Translations under genes and position numbers: made by a program
Notes under the pieces: generated by a model
The model's input: only the letters and a program-made list of their open reading frames with translations
Told to the model about the DNA's origin: nothing
Databases searched by the model: none
Assembly (NCBI GenBank): GCA_020636315.1
Contig: JACJYA010000010.1
Location: forward strand, 186,001 to 250,000
Direction of reading: 5' to 3'
DNA: 64,000 bases
Source: Lewinellaceae bacterium
GTDB lineage: Bacteria > Bacteroidota > Bacteroidia > Chitinophagales > Saprospiraceae
Shown: piece by piece, positions 25,963-36,100 of the stretch
Layout of the letters: the number at the start of each line of letters is the position of its first letter
Position numbering within the stretch: position 1 is the first letter of the stretch

Positions 25963-28650
25963 TCATACCACCTCCTTTACCACTTCCAGTTCTGCAAAAT
26001 AAGTGGAATGGTCCATGGAGGTCAGAACAAACCCCCTTCGACGGAACATCTCCACCATGATGGTATTGGCTTTAAGCACATTGGCGTATATTTTCCTGAT
26101 GCCCCGCTCGGCGGCCACCTCAATGATGTAGTCCGTCAGCCTGCTGCCCAGGCCCTGGCCATGCCACTTGTCTGCAACGGCTATGGCAAATTCGGCGTTC
26201 TCATTATCTGCATTGGCAAGCAGGCGGGCCTCGCCGGCCATCATTTTTTTACCTTTCTCCTTTATTTCGGCAATGATGGCAATTTCCCGGTCGTAATCGA
26301 TCTGAGTGGAGCGCCGAAGTAATTCTTTTGAAACATAAGGCATGAACCCGAAAAAGCGGAAATACTGCGTCTGGCGGGAAAAGCTTCCGATCATTTCCGC
26401 CTCCAGAGGTTCGTCCTCCGGCCGAATAGGCCGTAGCACTGCCTTTTTCCCATTATGCATGATAAATGGCCGGACATATTGCTTGGGATAGGGAGAAATA
26501 ACGAGGTGGCCGTAAGGGCGGTGATGGCTTTCCCGGTAATTCTGGTCGAGAATAACGTAAGCATCCAGCACTATGCCTCCCTTTTCATCTACCACAAAAG
26601 GATTTATATCGATCTCTTTGATCTGAGGGCAGTCCATGATGAGATAGGCAAACTTGTACAGCATGAACTGTATGGATCGAATATCCACCTCCGGCATTCC
26701 CCGGTACCCCTTGAGTAATGCATAGACCTTAGTCTCTTCAATGATCCGTTTGGCCAGCGCCATATTGAGTGGCGGCAGGCCAATGCTGGAATCCTTGAAT
26801 ATCTCAACGGTCACTCCCCCGAGAGCAAAAACGATAACCGGCCCGAAGATGGGGTCCTTATTGGCTCCGATGAGCAATTCGTAGCGTTTATTGACCATTT
26901 TTTCAACCGAAATGCCAAAAATTTCTGCATCCGGGCAGGCCTCACGCACCCGGTTGGTTATGTGCTCAAAAGCAAGCTCGGCCTCTGCCCTGGAATTCAG
27001 CCCCACCTCTACCCCGCCAATATCTGTTTTGAGCCCTATATCAGGAGAAACGATCTTTGCCACCACTGGAAAACCGATCTCACTACCAAGCCGGGCCGCT
27101 TCGGCGGGTGTTTTTGCCAGCCTGGAGTGGGTTACCGGCATTTCATAATATCCCAACAGTTGTTTGGCCTCAATCTCAGTCAGCTGATGGCGGCCAGACC
27201 TCAGTGCATCATTGAGCATTTTCCGGGCCGCTTCTGTATCCGGAGAAAACTCCTGAGGCATGGTCGCAGGCGTTTCATATAACAATTCGATATTCCTCGT
27301 GTAATTGTACATCTTCAGAAAAACATCTACCCCACTTTCCGGGAATTGGAAGCTGGGGATGGTACTATCCGGTGGGCGGTAGTAAAATTCACGAGGATAA
27401 TCCTCTTCCTCCATCCAGGAAGCCAGGATCGTTTTTTTGGTGCGCCGGGCGAGGGCGGTGATCTCCCGCTCCACTTCGGCAGCGGAGGCCACCGCCTGGG
27501 GGGTGAGGATAACCAGGATGCCATCGATGTTTTTGTCTTCAATGCAAGCGGCAACGGCCTCCCGGTATCGCAAGGCCGTTGCGTCCCCCCCGATGTCAAT
27601 GGGGTTGCCGCGGCTCCAGTTCGAATGAAGGGCATTCTCAAGCCGGGCAGCTGTTTCCTCACTCAGATGGGCCAGTGCGCCTCCGTTCTCAATCAGGTGG
27701 TCGGTAGCCAGCACCCCCGGGCCTCCGGCGTTGGTTATGATGGCCAGGCGGTTTCCTGACGGGCGTTGCTGGAGAGCCAGCCCCTGAGCACAATTGAAAA
27801 GTTGTGCAATGGTCTCCACCCTTATTATGCCCGCCCGCTTGAATGCCGCTTCAAACACTGCGTCGTTGCCGGCAAGAGAGCCGGTATGGGACAAAGTTGC
27901 CTGTGCTCCCTCCTTGCTCTTTCCGGCCTTTAGCACCAGAATGGGCTTGGTGCGGGCAAATGCCCGGGCTGCACTCATGAATTTTCGGGCATCATTGAGG
28001 GATTCCATGTAGATCAGGATGCTGGACGTCAGGGGGTCACTGCCAAAGTAATCGATCAGGTCATGGAACCCTATATCGATCATGTCTCCGATGGAGACAA
28101 AATGGCTGAAACCAACCTTCTGTTTCCTCGCCCAGTCCAGAATAGCCGTACACAAAGCTCCGCTCTGAGATATAAACGCGATCTTCCCCGGAAGGGCAGT
28201 GCGGTTGGCAAAGGTGGCGTTGAGGTTCAGGGAAGGGTTAATGAAACCCAGGCAGTTGGGCCCCACGATGCGCATATTGTATTTACGGGCGTAGGCCAAA
28301 ACCTGCCCGCTGAGGGCCTGGCCAGCCTCTCCGGCCTCAGAAAAACCAGCCGAAATGATCACGGCGCCACCTACTCCCGCCTGCCCGCATTCCTTAACCA
28401 CCGCTGCTACAGATCCGGCAGGAGTAGCGATGAGCGCCAGGTCAACCCCATCTTCAATTTCCCCGATGCTGTGATAACAACGCACTCCCTGGACGCTGTG
28501 CTCACTGAGGTTTACCGGATAGACCGTTCCGTTGTATCCTTTACCCACCAGATTGTTAACCAGGGCGTATCCCACGGTGTGGCGTTCATTCGAAGCCCCG
28601 ATGACTGCGATCGTTGCCGGCCGGAAAATCTTGTCCAGTTTGTTGTTCAT
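25963..28650 (-). CDS. ADP-forming acyl-CoA synthetase fused to GNAT acetyltransferase (Pat-like)
   Basis: 895 residues. Domains in order: CoA-binding Rossmann (1-130, IAVIGASNERHTVG), succinyl-CoA-synthetase-like ligase domain (~150-450) with His255 in ATLSHTGSLAGND, an ATP-grasp domain (~480-700, EAKQLLGYYEMPV ... EIDINPFV) and a GNAT domain (~725-890) with HGQGLGSRL as the acetyl-CoA loop. The same layout occurs in the protein lysine acetyltransferases Pat/PatZ, where the synthetase half is a regulatory relic. Here the His that is phosphorylated in active ADP-forming acetyl-CoA synthetases is present, so the synthetase half may be active. The likely role is acetyl-CoA metabolism and/or protein acetylation. 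Monocistronic. Confidence 0.9.
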   Translation of the reverse strand: MNNKLDKIFRPATIAVIGASNERHTVGYALVNNLVGKGYNGTVYPVNLSEHSVQGVRCYHSIGEIEDGVDLALIATPAGSVAAVVKECGQAGVGGAVIISAGFSEAGEAGQALSGQVLAYARKYNMRIVGPNCLGFINPSLNLNATFANRTALPGKIAFISQSGALCTAILDWARKQKVGFSHFVSIGDMIDIGFHDLIDYFGSDPLTSSILIYMESLNDARKFMSAARAFARTKPILVLKAGKSKEGAQATLSHTGSLAGNDAVFEAAFKRAGIIRVETIAQLFNCAQGLALQQRPSGNRLAIITNAGGPGVLATDHLIENGGALAHLSEETAARLENALHSNWSRGNPIDIGGDATALRYREAVAACIEDKNIDGILVILTPQAVASAAEVEREITALARRTKKTILASWMEEEDYPREFYYRPPDSTIPSFQFPESGVDVFLKMYNYTRNIELLYETPATMPQEFSPDTEAARKMLNDALRSGRHQLTEIEAKQLLGYYEMPVTHSRLAKTPAEAARLGSEIGFPVVAKIVSPDIGLKTDIGGVEVGLNSRAEAELAFEHITNRVREACPDAEIFGISVEKMVNKRYELLIGANKDPIFGPVIVFALGGVTVEIFKDSSIGLPPLNMALAKRIIEETKVYALLKGYRGMPEVDIRSIQFMLYKFAYLIMDCPQIKEIDINPFVVDEKGGIVLDAYVILDQNYRESHHRPYGHLVISPYPKQYVRPFIMHNGKKAVLRPIRPEDEPLEAEMIGSFSRQTQYFRFFGFMPYVSKELLRRSTQIDYDREIAIIAEIKEKGKKMMAGEARLLANADNENAEFAIAVADKWHGQGLGSRLTDYIIEVAAERGIRKIYANVLKANTIMVEMFRRRGFVLTSMDHSTYFAELEVVKEVV

Positions 28651-28700
28651 GGAACAAGTATTTTACTGTTCCTTAGTGAGGCGGGCCTTTATCGGGAAAG

Positions 28701-28820
28701 TAAGGAGTCGGACACATTTAATTTGCATTTAAACTTAGGCAGTAAATTCCTTTCACCGCCTAAGGGGCCCACATTAAGCGGCAATTTCCCATTGCCGCTT
28801 AATTTGAGTCCGACTACTTA
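28701..28820. mobile_element. MITE-like element with near-perfect 13-bp inverted ends and internal hairpins
   Basis: The ends TAAGGAGTCGGAC (28701-28713) and, on the other strand, TAAGTAGTCGGAC (28808-28820) match at 12 of 13 bases. Inside are two hairpins: CTTAGGC/GCCTAAG (28734-28764) and a perfect 13-bp stem with TTCCC loop (28773-28803). No target duplication is evident. It sits in the ~308-base gap between the acyl-CoA synthetase and DUF92 genes; the rest of that gap shows only a short CCGCC/GGCGG hairpin near 28840. Confidence 0.55.
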
Positions 28821-28958
28821 ACTGCAGGAAGATTACCACATCCGCCATACAGGTAGTGGCGGAATGCTATAAATATAAAATTTTATCCGGACAAAAGCAT
28901 CTTTGATGGAACTTAATTTATTGACAACCCCGGCAAAAAAACACCTTTTCATGCAGCC

Positions 28959-29687
28959 TTAGAGCACCCCGGCAAGCAAAGCCATCCCCCCTGCAAATAA
29001 GGCGGCGGCCAGAGTGCTCAAAAAATTTACCCCATGGTTGTTCAGGTAGCCGCCCTTTTGAAGGCTTCCGCCCAGAATAGAATCTGTCAGATTGCCCAAA
29101 AAGCCGGCAATGGCTATCCAGGCTACGGCCCGGTTCCAACCTGCTGTAAAACCATAAGCCAGGGCAATACCTGCGCTTCCTATCAGGCCGAATGCCGTCC
29201 CTTCAGGGCTGGCCGCTCCATCCTCTCCCCGCCGGCCGGGCCCTAGCCCCGGAATTTTGTAAAAACGGCTGCCATATACGTTGCCCATTTCTGAAGACAG
29301 GGTATCGGATGTGGCAGAGGCCAGGCTTGCCGCTATCATGTATTGCAGCAAAACCGAGTGCTCGGGAAACCTCCAGGCCAGCAGCCCGAGCACGGCCGCC
29401 ACTCCTCCATTGCCCAGTACGTTGGACACCGACCTCCTGCCTTTATTTTCCTGGGCCAGGCCGGAAGAGATCTTCTTTTGCATATTCCAAACGGTTGCCA
29501 ATGACCCTACCAGAAAGAACAGGCCCAGCAATATTATAGCCGGGAAGCCGCCGCCCAGGAAAATTAAAAATGCTGTCAGACAGCCGAAAACAGCACCGAT
29601 GGGGTCTATGGCGCGCAGCATTACTGCTGCTAAGGCTGCAAAAGCCAAAGCCAGCATTATCCCTGGAAAAAGATCAATACCAGGCAT
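28959..29687 (-). CDS. DUF92 family membrane protein
   Basis: 242 residues from the ATG at 29687; a longer reading would need a TTG. Six to seven hydrophobic segments are visible. The DUF92 signature is present: NVLGNGGVAAVLGLL, ASLASATSDTLSSEMGNVYG (about residues 130-150), DGAASPEGTAFGLIGS and FLGNLTDSILGG. DUF92 includes plant VTE6, a phytyl-phosphate kinase, so the bacterial members may act on isoprenoid phosphates; activity here is unproven. Monocistronic, divergent from the CBS protein. Confidence 0.85.
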   Translation of the reverse strand: MPGIDLFPGIMLALAFAALAAVMLRAIDPIGAVFGCLTAFLIFLGGGFPAIILLGLFFLVGSLATVWNMQKKISSGLAQENKGRRSVSNVLGNGGVAAVLGLLAWRFPEHSVLLQYMIAASLASATSDTLSSEMGNVYGSRFYKIPGLGPGRRGEDGAASPEGTAFGLIGSAGIALAYGFTAGWNRAVAWIAIAGFLGNLTDSILGGSLQKGGYLNNHGVNFLSTLAAALFAGGMALLAGVL

Positions 29688-29877
29688 TCTGAGGGTGGTT
29701 AAATTTTCGGCCGGCAAAAGTAGTTTCTCCTGCCCGCCACAGGATTCTTAAGATTATCAGAAAAATTTTATTCCAAAAAAATTCAGAAAATAATTTTTTG
29801 TGTTAAATTGAAAGAATAAACCGACAAAAAACAAGGTAAAGGCAAAATTTTCCAAACTTATTCTAAAAACTGACCGT

Positions 29878-30366
29878 ATGAACGAGTATCCATCCGTTAC
29901 AAAATTCATGGCCACCAAGCTGATTACATTCACTCCCCAGACAGATATAAGGGAGGCTATCGACACCATTCTTAAAAAAAAGATATCGGGAGCACCTGTA
30001 CTCAATGAAAAAAAAGAACTGGTCGGAATGCTTTCAGAAGTTGACTGCCTGAGAATACTCCTGGAGGGCCCCTACAATAAAGAACCGGAAAAAATGACAA
30101 CCGTTGCTGATTACATGTCCACTTCAGTCAAAACCATCAGCACGGAAAAAACCATACTGGACGCCGCTTATGAATTTGCCAATTCGGGTTACAAACGCCT
30201 GCCCGTAACGGACCACGGAGAACTGGTCGGGCAGATCAGCCGGGTGGATGTGCTTAGGGCCATCCAGAAAATGAAGCCGTACATCAAACATGTTCCCGAC
30301 TCGTGGAAAGGCCGGGAGCCGGCCCTGCCAAAGCACAAAAAATCACGCTATTCCGAAAATGCCTGA
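29878..30366 (+). CDS. CBS-domain pair protein
   Basis: 162 residues made of two CBS domains: residues ~5-65 (VTKFMATKLITFTPQTDIREAI ... ISGAPVLNEKKELVGMLSEVDCL) and ~78-138 (VADYMSTSVKTISTEKTILDAA ... KRLPVTDHGELVGQISRVDVL). The tail is basic. Paired CBS domains form a Bateman module that binds adenine nucleotides and usually controls another protein. There is no catalytic domain, so it probably acts in trans. A strong hairpin follows 20 bases after the stop. Confidence 0.9.
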   Translation: MNEYPSVTKFMATKLITFTPQTDIREAIDTILKKKISGAPVLNEKKELVGMLSEVDCLRILLEGPYNKEPEKMTTVADYMSTSVKTISTEKTILDAAYEFANSGYKRLPVTDHGELVGQISRVDVLRAIQKMKPYIKHVPDSWKGREPALPKHKKSRYSENA

Positions 30367-30385
30367 GGATGTAATATGGCAAATA

Positions 30386-30419
30386 GCAAAACGGAGCACC
30401 AGCCGGTGTTCCGTTTTGC
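30386..30419 (+). terminator. 15-bp hairpin terminator after the CBS gene
   Basis: GCAAAACGGAGCACC (30386-30400) pairs with GGTGTTCCGTTTTGC (30405-30419) across the tetraloop AGCC with one G-U type pair. The stem carries its own A/T tracts at the base, so it may serve both the CBS gene and the convergent deaminase gene. Confidence 0.7.
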
Positions 30420-30482
30420 GCTAACAGCAGCGCAAAGCCATTCCATTTTCCGGGAATTCCACTGCACCGAAGCTTTCCTTTT

Positions 30483-31469
30483 TTACCGGTATCCTTCCAG
30501 CAACCGTTCTTTTATTTTCGCTTTAATTTCCTTTCCAACAAATGCCGCCTCTAAGGCATTAAGGTTGCATTGAAGCAGATGAGCCTTTTGCCAGTTGAAA
30601 GTAGCATTGAGCTTATGGTATTCTTCGGTAAGGGTTACGTCAGAGATCGTCCGGCCATCGGTATTGATCCCTATGGAAAGCCCCTGCTGATAGAGTGCGT
30701 TTACCGGATGCCCGGCCAGTTTTTCGTACATATTGGTCTGCAGGTTACTGGTAGGGCATATTTCCAGGTGGATTTTTTCCGACTTCAGGTGGCTGACCAG
30801 GCCGGGATCTTCCGAACAGCGAACCCCATGGCCGATCCGTTGGGGAGTGAAACTGCGGAGCACCTCCCAAACGCTGTCCGCCCCCCGGGCTTCCCCTGCA
30901 TGAGCGGTGCAGAGAATGCCCTTCTCCCGGGCGTACTGAAAGGCCGGAATGTGTTCATCCACGGGATATCCGGCTTCATCACCGGCAATATCAAAGCCGA
31001 CAACATGTGTTCCAGGAAACTGTTCCACCAGGCGGACGGACTGCATACTTTCCTGCCCGTTGAAATGGCGCAGGGTGCAGAGGATGAGCCGGGCTTCAAC
31101 GCCGGTAGCGGCAATGCCTTTTTCCAGTGCCCTGTTGACAACGGCCACCACTTCCCCGGGCTCCATTCCTTTCCGGGTATGGAGTAAAGGCGCAAAACGG
31201 ATCTCCGCATACAGGACGTTCTCGGCTCTGAGCTGATCCATCAGGTCCAGAGTGACCCATTCGAGTTGCTGAGGAGTCTGCATCAGCCGGATGCCATGCT
31301 CGGCCCGGGTAAGATAGTCGGCCAGATCATGGCACCGCACCGGGCCTATGAAGTTCCGGCGGTATTTGCTCCTGTCCAGTGTGGGGTCAATACGGGAGGC
31401 CACCTGAAAACTGAGTGAACAATCCAGGTGAAGGTGTAACTCTATTTTAGGTAGCCCTCTGAAGTCCAT
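30483..31469 (-). CDS. Adenosine deaminase family protein
   Basis: 328 residues from the ATG at 31469. Zinc-dependent aminohydrolase of the adenosine/adenine deaminase family, converting adenosine to inosine. Motifs: LPKIELHLHLD with His12 and His14, CTAHAGEARG (zinc His and catalytic Glu, ~200-209), IGHGVRC (~226) and INTDGRTIS (zinc Asp, ~281). The position after that Asp is Gly, not the second Asp of NTDDP, as also seen in some bacterial members. It lies 28 bases after the desaturase stop on the same strand, so the two may be co-transcribed, though their functions are unrelated. Confidence 0.88.
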   Translation of the reverse strand: MDFRGLPKIELHLHLDCSLSFQVASRIDPTLDRSKYRRNFIGPVRCHDLADYLTRAEHGIRLMQTPQQLEWVTLDLMDQLRAENVLYAEIRFAPLLHTRKGMEPGEVVAVVNRALEKGIAATGVEARLILCTLRHFNGQESMQSVRLVEQFPGTHVVGFDIAGDEAGYPVDEHIPAFQYAREKGILCTAHAGEARGADSVWEVLRSFTPQRIGHGVRCSEDPGLVSHLKSEKIHLEICPTSNLQTNMYEKLAGHPVNALYQQGLSIGINTDGRTISDVTLTEEYHKLNATFNWQKAHLLQCNLNALEAAFVGKEIKAKIKERLLEGYR

Positions 31470-31497
31470 ACTCCTCTTTTGAATGTACAGGCTCTGC

Positions 31498-32592
31498 CTA
31501 TAATCTTCCAAGGCCCAGTTGCCTGAGCATTCGGCCGTGGTTCAGCAAAGCGGCCAGAAAAGTAGGCTGTATATTGTAAGGAAGCCCGAACGACTGGGCC
31601 GTCTCTCTGACGATCCTTGAGATCTTGGGGTAGTGAATATGGCAGATATTGGGAAAAAGATGGTGTTCGATCTGGTAATTGAGCCCGCCGATGAACCAGG
31701 ACATTATCCTGCTCTTCGGCGCAAAGTTGGCTGTGGTAATAAGCTGGTGGATAGCCCAGCTGTTTTCCATATTGCCTTCCTCGTCGGGAATGGGATATTC
31801 GGCTTCATCCATCACATGGGCAGTCTGAAAAACACAGGCGGTAGTAAACCCGAGAACAAAATGAAATATGAGGAAGAACAGGAGGGTCAGCCACCAGGGA
31901 AGCCCGGAAAAGGCCATCGGCAGGAACAACAAGTAAGTGTAGTAAATAGCCTTCGTATAAATAAGCTCAAACAGAGCCGTTCCGAACCTGATCCCCTGGG
32001 CCTGAAGCAGCCCCATTCTCCGGTAGCGGTAGAGTTGCCGGAAATCTTTGGTGGTGATCCACATAATCGTCATCAAACCATAGAAGAACCAGGCATAAAT
32101 ATGCTGAAAACGGTGAAACCAGTACCGCTCCTGATGAGGAGAAAACCGGAGGATCTTCCCGGCATCTATGTCTTCATCCATACCATGGACATTAGTAAAT
32201 GAATGATGAAGAATGTTATGTTGTATCCGCCAGTTGATAGCACTGCCGCCAATAAAATTCATGACAAACCCCAGCGCTTTATTGATGAATGGATTACGGG
32301 AATAAGCACCGTGATTGGCATCATGCATTACGGAAAAGCCAATACTGGCAGTAGCCAGGGCCATCACTACCCAGCAGGCGAGAATAGCCCAGGGGCTGGA
32401 GAACAGGCCACTTAAAATGAGGGAATAAGGGGCAAGAAAAGACAGGATCAAAATAATCGTCTTGACAACCATTGAAGTATTGGCATAACGGCTAATGTTG
32501 TTTTCCTGAAAGTAATCGTTTACTTTTTTGCGAAGTACCAGGATGAAATCTTTGTGCTGTGAACGATTGAATTTAATTTCCTTGAAGTTCAT
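31498..32592 (-). CDS. Membrane fatty acid desaturase (acyl-CoA/acyl-lipid type)
   Basis: 364 residues from the ATG at 32592. Di-iron membrane desaturase with the three histidine boxes: HDANHG (about residue 90), HNILHHSF (~125) and QIEHHLFP (~306). The third box begins with Gln, the pattern of front-end desaturases (Delta-6-like), but there is no fused cytochrome b5 domain. Four hydrophobic spans fit the fold (VVKTIILILSFLAPYSLILS, ILACWVVMALATASIGFSV, AIYYTYLLFLPMAF, WWLTLLFFLIFHFVLGF). It inserts double bonds into membrane acyl chains, which helps adjust fluidity. First gene of a probable pair with the deaminase. Confidence 0.92.
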   Translation of the reverse strand: MNFKEIKFNRSQHKDFILVLRKKVNDYFQENNISRYANTSMVVKTIILILSFLAPYSLILSGLFSSPWAILACWVVMALATASIGFSVMHDANHGAYSRNPFINKALGFVMNFIGGSAINWRIQHNILHHSFTNVHGMDEDIDAGKILRFSPHQERYWFHRFQHIYAWFFYGLMTIMWITTKDFRQLYRYRRMGLLQAQGIRFGTALFELIYTKAIYYTYLLFLPMAFSGLPWWLTLLFFLIFHFVLGFTTACVFQTAHVMDEAEYPIPDEEGNMENSWAIHQLITTANFAPKSRIMSWFIGGLNYQIEHHLFPNICHIHYPKISRIVRETAQSFGLPYNIQPTFLAALLNHGRMLRQLGLGRL

Positions 32593-32810
32593 TTCTGAAA
32601 AAATAAAGATTTGAAAATTGAGAAACCTCCTGCGGCCACCTTCTATCTTTGATAGAAACCGGGATTCTTTCATAATGTGAAGGCCTCTATTTCAGGAGAA
32701 AAAATGGCCGGAGAATGTGCCGGAGGCTGGAATTTTTCACAAAATATTAAAGATTACGGAATCACTTCCGAAATTGCCTGTTAAATTTATGCTAATAAGC
32801 CCATTAGCCT

Positions 32811-32850
32811 TTAAAAACAACAGGGTAGCTCCGTAGAAGAACTACCCTGT
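32811..32850 (-). terminator. Rho-independent terminator (leftward)
   Basis: On the minus strand ACAGGGTAG (complement of 32842-32850) pairs with CTACCCTGT (complement of 32820-32828), followed by a T5 run (complement of 32813-32817). It lies 22 bases past the stop of the small membrane protein gene and would end the folD-to-small-protein transcript. Confidence 0.8.
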
Positions 32851-32871
32851 GATGCCTTAGCTTGTTCTTAC

Positions 32872-33042
32872 CTAAATTGTTTCTTCCAACTCCGCATTCT
32901 GCTCCTCACTGGCCTCAACACTATCGGCTTTTCCTTTCTTTTTGGTGAAAGCGACAATGCTGATCCATACCGGAATAATAAACAAAATTACCACCATTGC
33001 CAGGAACGCAGCTTTGGCTTCAAAGAGGTCGAGCAGAAACAT
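32872..33042 (-). CDS. Small single-pass membrane protein
   Basis: 56 residues from the ATG at 33042; a TTG-started reading adds seven residues. One hydrophobic helix (FLAMVVILFIIPVWISIVAF) is followed by a KKK stop-transfer and an acidic tail (VEASEEQNAELEETI). It resembles the small uncharacterised membrane proteins common in Bacteroidota. A clean terminator directly follows, supporting that it is a real transcribed gene. Confidence 0.6.
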   Translation of the reverse strand: MFLLDLFEAKAAFLAMVVILFIIPVWISIVAFTKKKGKADSVEASEEQNAELEETI

Positions 33043-33164
33043 ATCGCTGGTTTTTGTGAACAAAAACTGCCGGATCTCAACTTTCCGGGCAATAATTATA
33101 CCGCTAAACCTGAAATTTCAGAATGATTTTCATCAATTGCAGAGGTTGATAAAAATCACAACGG

Positions 33165-36100
33165 CTATTTTCTGGCTGCTTTCACCCGGTTATAGAAAAG
33201 CCGGGCGGTTCCCACGTCCACATCCTGGATCTCATAGGTGTTGCCGTCCTCCATTTTCATGACCTTTTCCTTGGTTTTCATTCCCGCCAGTTCTTCCATA
33301 AAAGCAGGGTTGTTGGAGGTGACGCTGAGAATGCCCTGCTTGAAGCCAAAGAAATAGAAAAGTTCACTGGGCGATTTGATGTAAATATACAACCGGTCAT
33401 CATCGTTAGACGGCATCTTGAACTCGATATAGGACTCCAGCATGCGGTTAATGGGCTCTCCGTTAATGCTGGCCACGGCGTTTTTATCCTTCATCGAAAT
33501 AAAGGATTGGTATTCTGCATTCCACTTCATGGGAATCCGGCTGAAAAGAAAAGTATAGGGATTTACTTTCTCAGGTATATCCAACAGGCCGGTGCCCAGG
33601 CTGGCCAACGCTGCGTCGGCCTCCTTGCCCGGAGGTAAAAGGTTGGCGGTCGCCTTCCGGTAGAAATCGAGGTCAGTGAGATAAACCACCGGGCTGGCAT
33701 CGAAACTCATCGACTCGATATCGGTGATCATGATCTTTAACAGGCGTTCCGGCACGATCATTTTAATCCCCGTCATCACATCGGTTTCCACCTGATACAC
33801 CTGCTCGGGAGGAGCCAGCGGAGCAGCGAAGTTCATCGTGTCGGATATGATCATATTCTCTTGCTCTTTCGGGGCCACTTCCACAAATTCCGAGCGCATT
33901 GTCCCGGCGGCATCCACCTTAACATAATTCAGGCCGGACCCCATCAGGAAGGCCCCTTCTCCTTCCAGCTTCCCGTCGCGGTTGCGAAATACCAACTGGT
34001 TGCCACGCATATTGCCTCCGATCACCTTGAGGGAATCCCCGAAAATGAACTGGTCTTTTTCCTGGTCGTACCGGAATACCCCTTTAACGGGGAGGATGGG
34101 GCGGTCTTTACGGAAAAACAGGGGCATCATGACTCTTGGATACACCTCTGCCGTCTCCTTGCTCAGGAAAAAACCGGTGGCCAGCGGCTCACCATCGTAA
34201 TTCTTGGGTTCGTCGTAGTTGATGACCAGGTTATTCTTATCCGCTTTACTACTGACCGTAAACCAGAAACGATGAGGCAGCTTCTCTGATTCGAGGCGGG
34301 CAAACCCCTCGAAAGAAAGGTTTTTAGACTCGGCCTCAAGGCTGATCCTCCCCCTGAACTCCGTTTTATGGTCAATGTAGAAATTGTCTTCGGGCGTTAC
34401 TTCTCCGGTGGCCCTGGTCACCACCCTTTTCTGGCTGTAGGCTCCCTTACCTACCGGCTGGCCCACGATGTTGGCGAATTCTATTTCCTGTTGTTTGTCT
34501 CCAATATTATACTCATAAAAGCCGGTGGCGCGGTAGAGGCGCTTGCCCAAAATGTCAACGGTAGCCCGGTTGATCACGTGATAACGGTTGAGCGTATCGG
34601 CAATGATACGGGCATTGTTCAGAGTGCCCATCACACCACCACGGCCGATCTCCAGGTAATTGCTGTCGGGATAGATAAAAGCATCGGCGGCAACTACAAA
34701 AGGCACCCCACTCACCTTGAGTTCATCGGTTTTCAGGTCATAAAATGCCTCTCCCCCTTCAAAGAACAGAGAGTCCTGGTCGGGGTGTATGGAAACGAAA
34801 CGCCCGGGTTTGGTGGGGTCCGATTTGAAAGTGATGCTTTCCTTAGCCATCTCCCAGGTAAATTCGTTCATCGAGGTTTTATACTGAATGGCCGGCAGGG
34901 TCGTTTCCAGAAACTCATCATTGGCCTTAAATGTAGCTATCTCTTCATCAAAGTCCACATCGCTTTTGACGTTGCTGGTCTCCAGAGCGATATCCTTCAG
35001 GTCCTGAGTCTTGATCTTCACATCGGTGGTGTCAGCAGTAGAAGAGAAAGCGCCGAAGGAAAACAGGTGAGACCTCATGGTGGCCTTGTCCCAGTCGAAA
35101 GTGCCATCTCCCTTGAGCCCCCCAGGGGTAAGGATGAGCGTTCCGTCCAGGGTATGTACTCCTTCCTGGAAGAGGGCAAAGGGCGCCTCTTCGGAGCGAA
35201 TGTACATACTGTCTTTGTAGGGCCGCCAGTCGATCTTTACATCAAAACCCTGAGCGCGAGGTACTTCCAGCCCCTCCTCTCTGCTTTCTTCCAGGTTGAA
35301 CCGTTCGGCGCTGGCGAGCATTTGCTTGGGCATGAAAATGATGTCCTCCGAATAAATGGAGGCGCCCAGGTATTTTACATTCCCTTTGGCGAGAAGGCCG
35401 ACATTACTCAGGCTGACCTCCCCATCGTAATTCCCCTTTTTCTGATAAGCCGGATAACCTTCCGCCGGCGTGTTGGTAATAAAACCCAGCGAGGTGTCCG
35501 CCTGGAGCGTTACCGTCTCATCGAAAGGGGGGAATATGTCCGCAGAAAAGAGCGTGCCATCGAATTGGATATCCTCTTTGGTGTAATAATCGAGGTGGTT
35601 GAAGCTGAAAGGCTCCAACTGAAAGTAGAAAGAATCTCTTTTATAGACTCCCTTTTGGGTCTTGGGGTAATCGTAAAAAACAAAAGAATTGTCCTTGCTC
35701 TGCAGGGAAGGGAACAGTGGGATATCGTCCTGCCCGGATTTATTCGATGGAGCATCGATGAGCAAAACGCCGGACAGGTGTTCAATGCGAGAACCAATAG
35801 AAACGGCTTCCGGCTGCCCGTTATTCATTTTGCCCGTGGGGATGAAGAGGTCGAAATAGCGAATGGAATCCAGGTTGAACTGAAATTCGTCGTATTTAAA
35901 ATGAAAATCCTTTCCTTCCAGGGTCGAGAAGCCGGCGAAGACCTTGGCATCCAGGTCAATATCCCGGTTGGGCAGCATGGTTATCCGTTTATTGAAGGGG
36001 ATGACCGCAACCCGCTGTTTCTCACTGAACTCCACAAAGTCCACGCCCCGGATATCGATCCGGTTGTCCCGGAGGTTCATAATGGCATTGGTGCTGTCTG

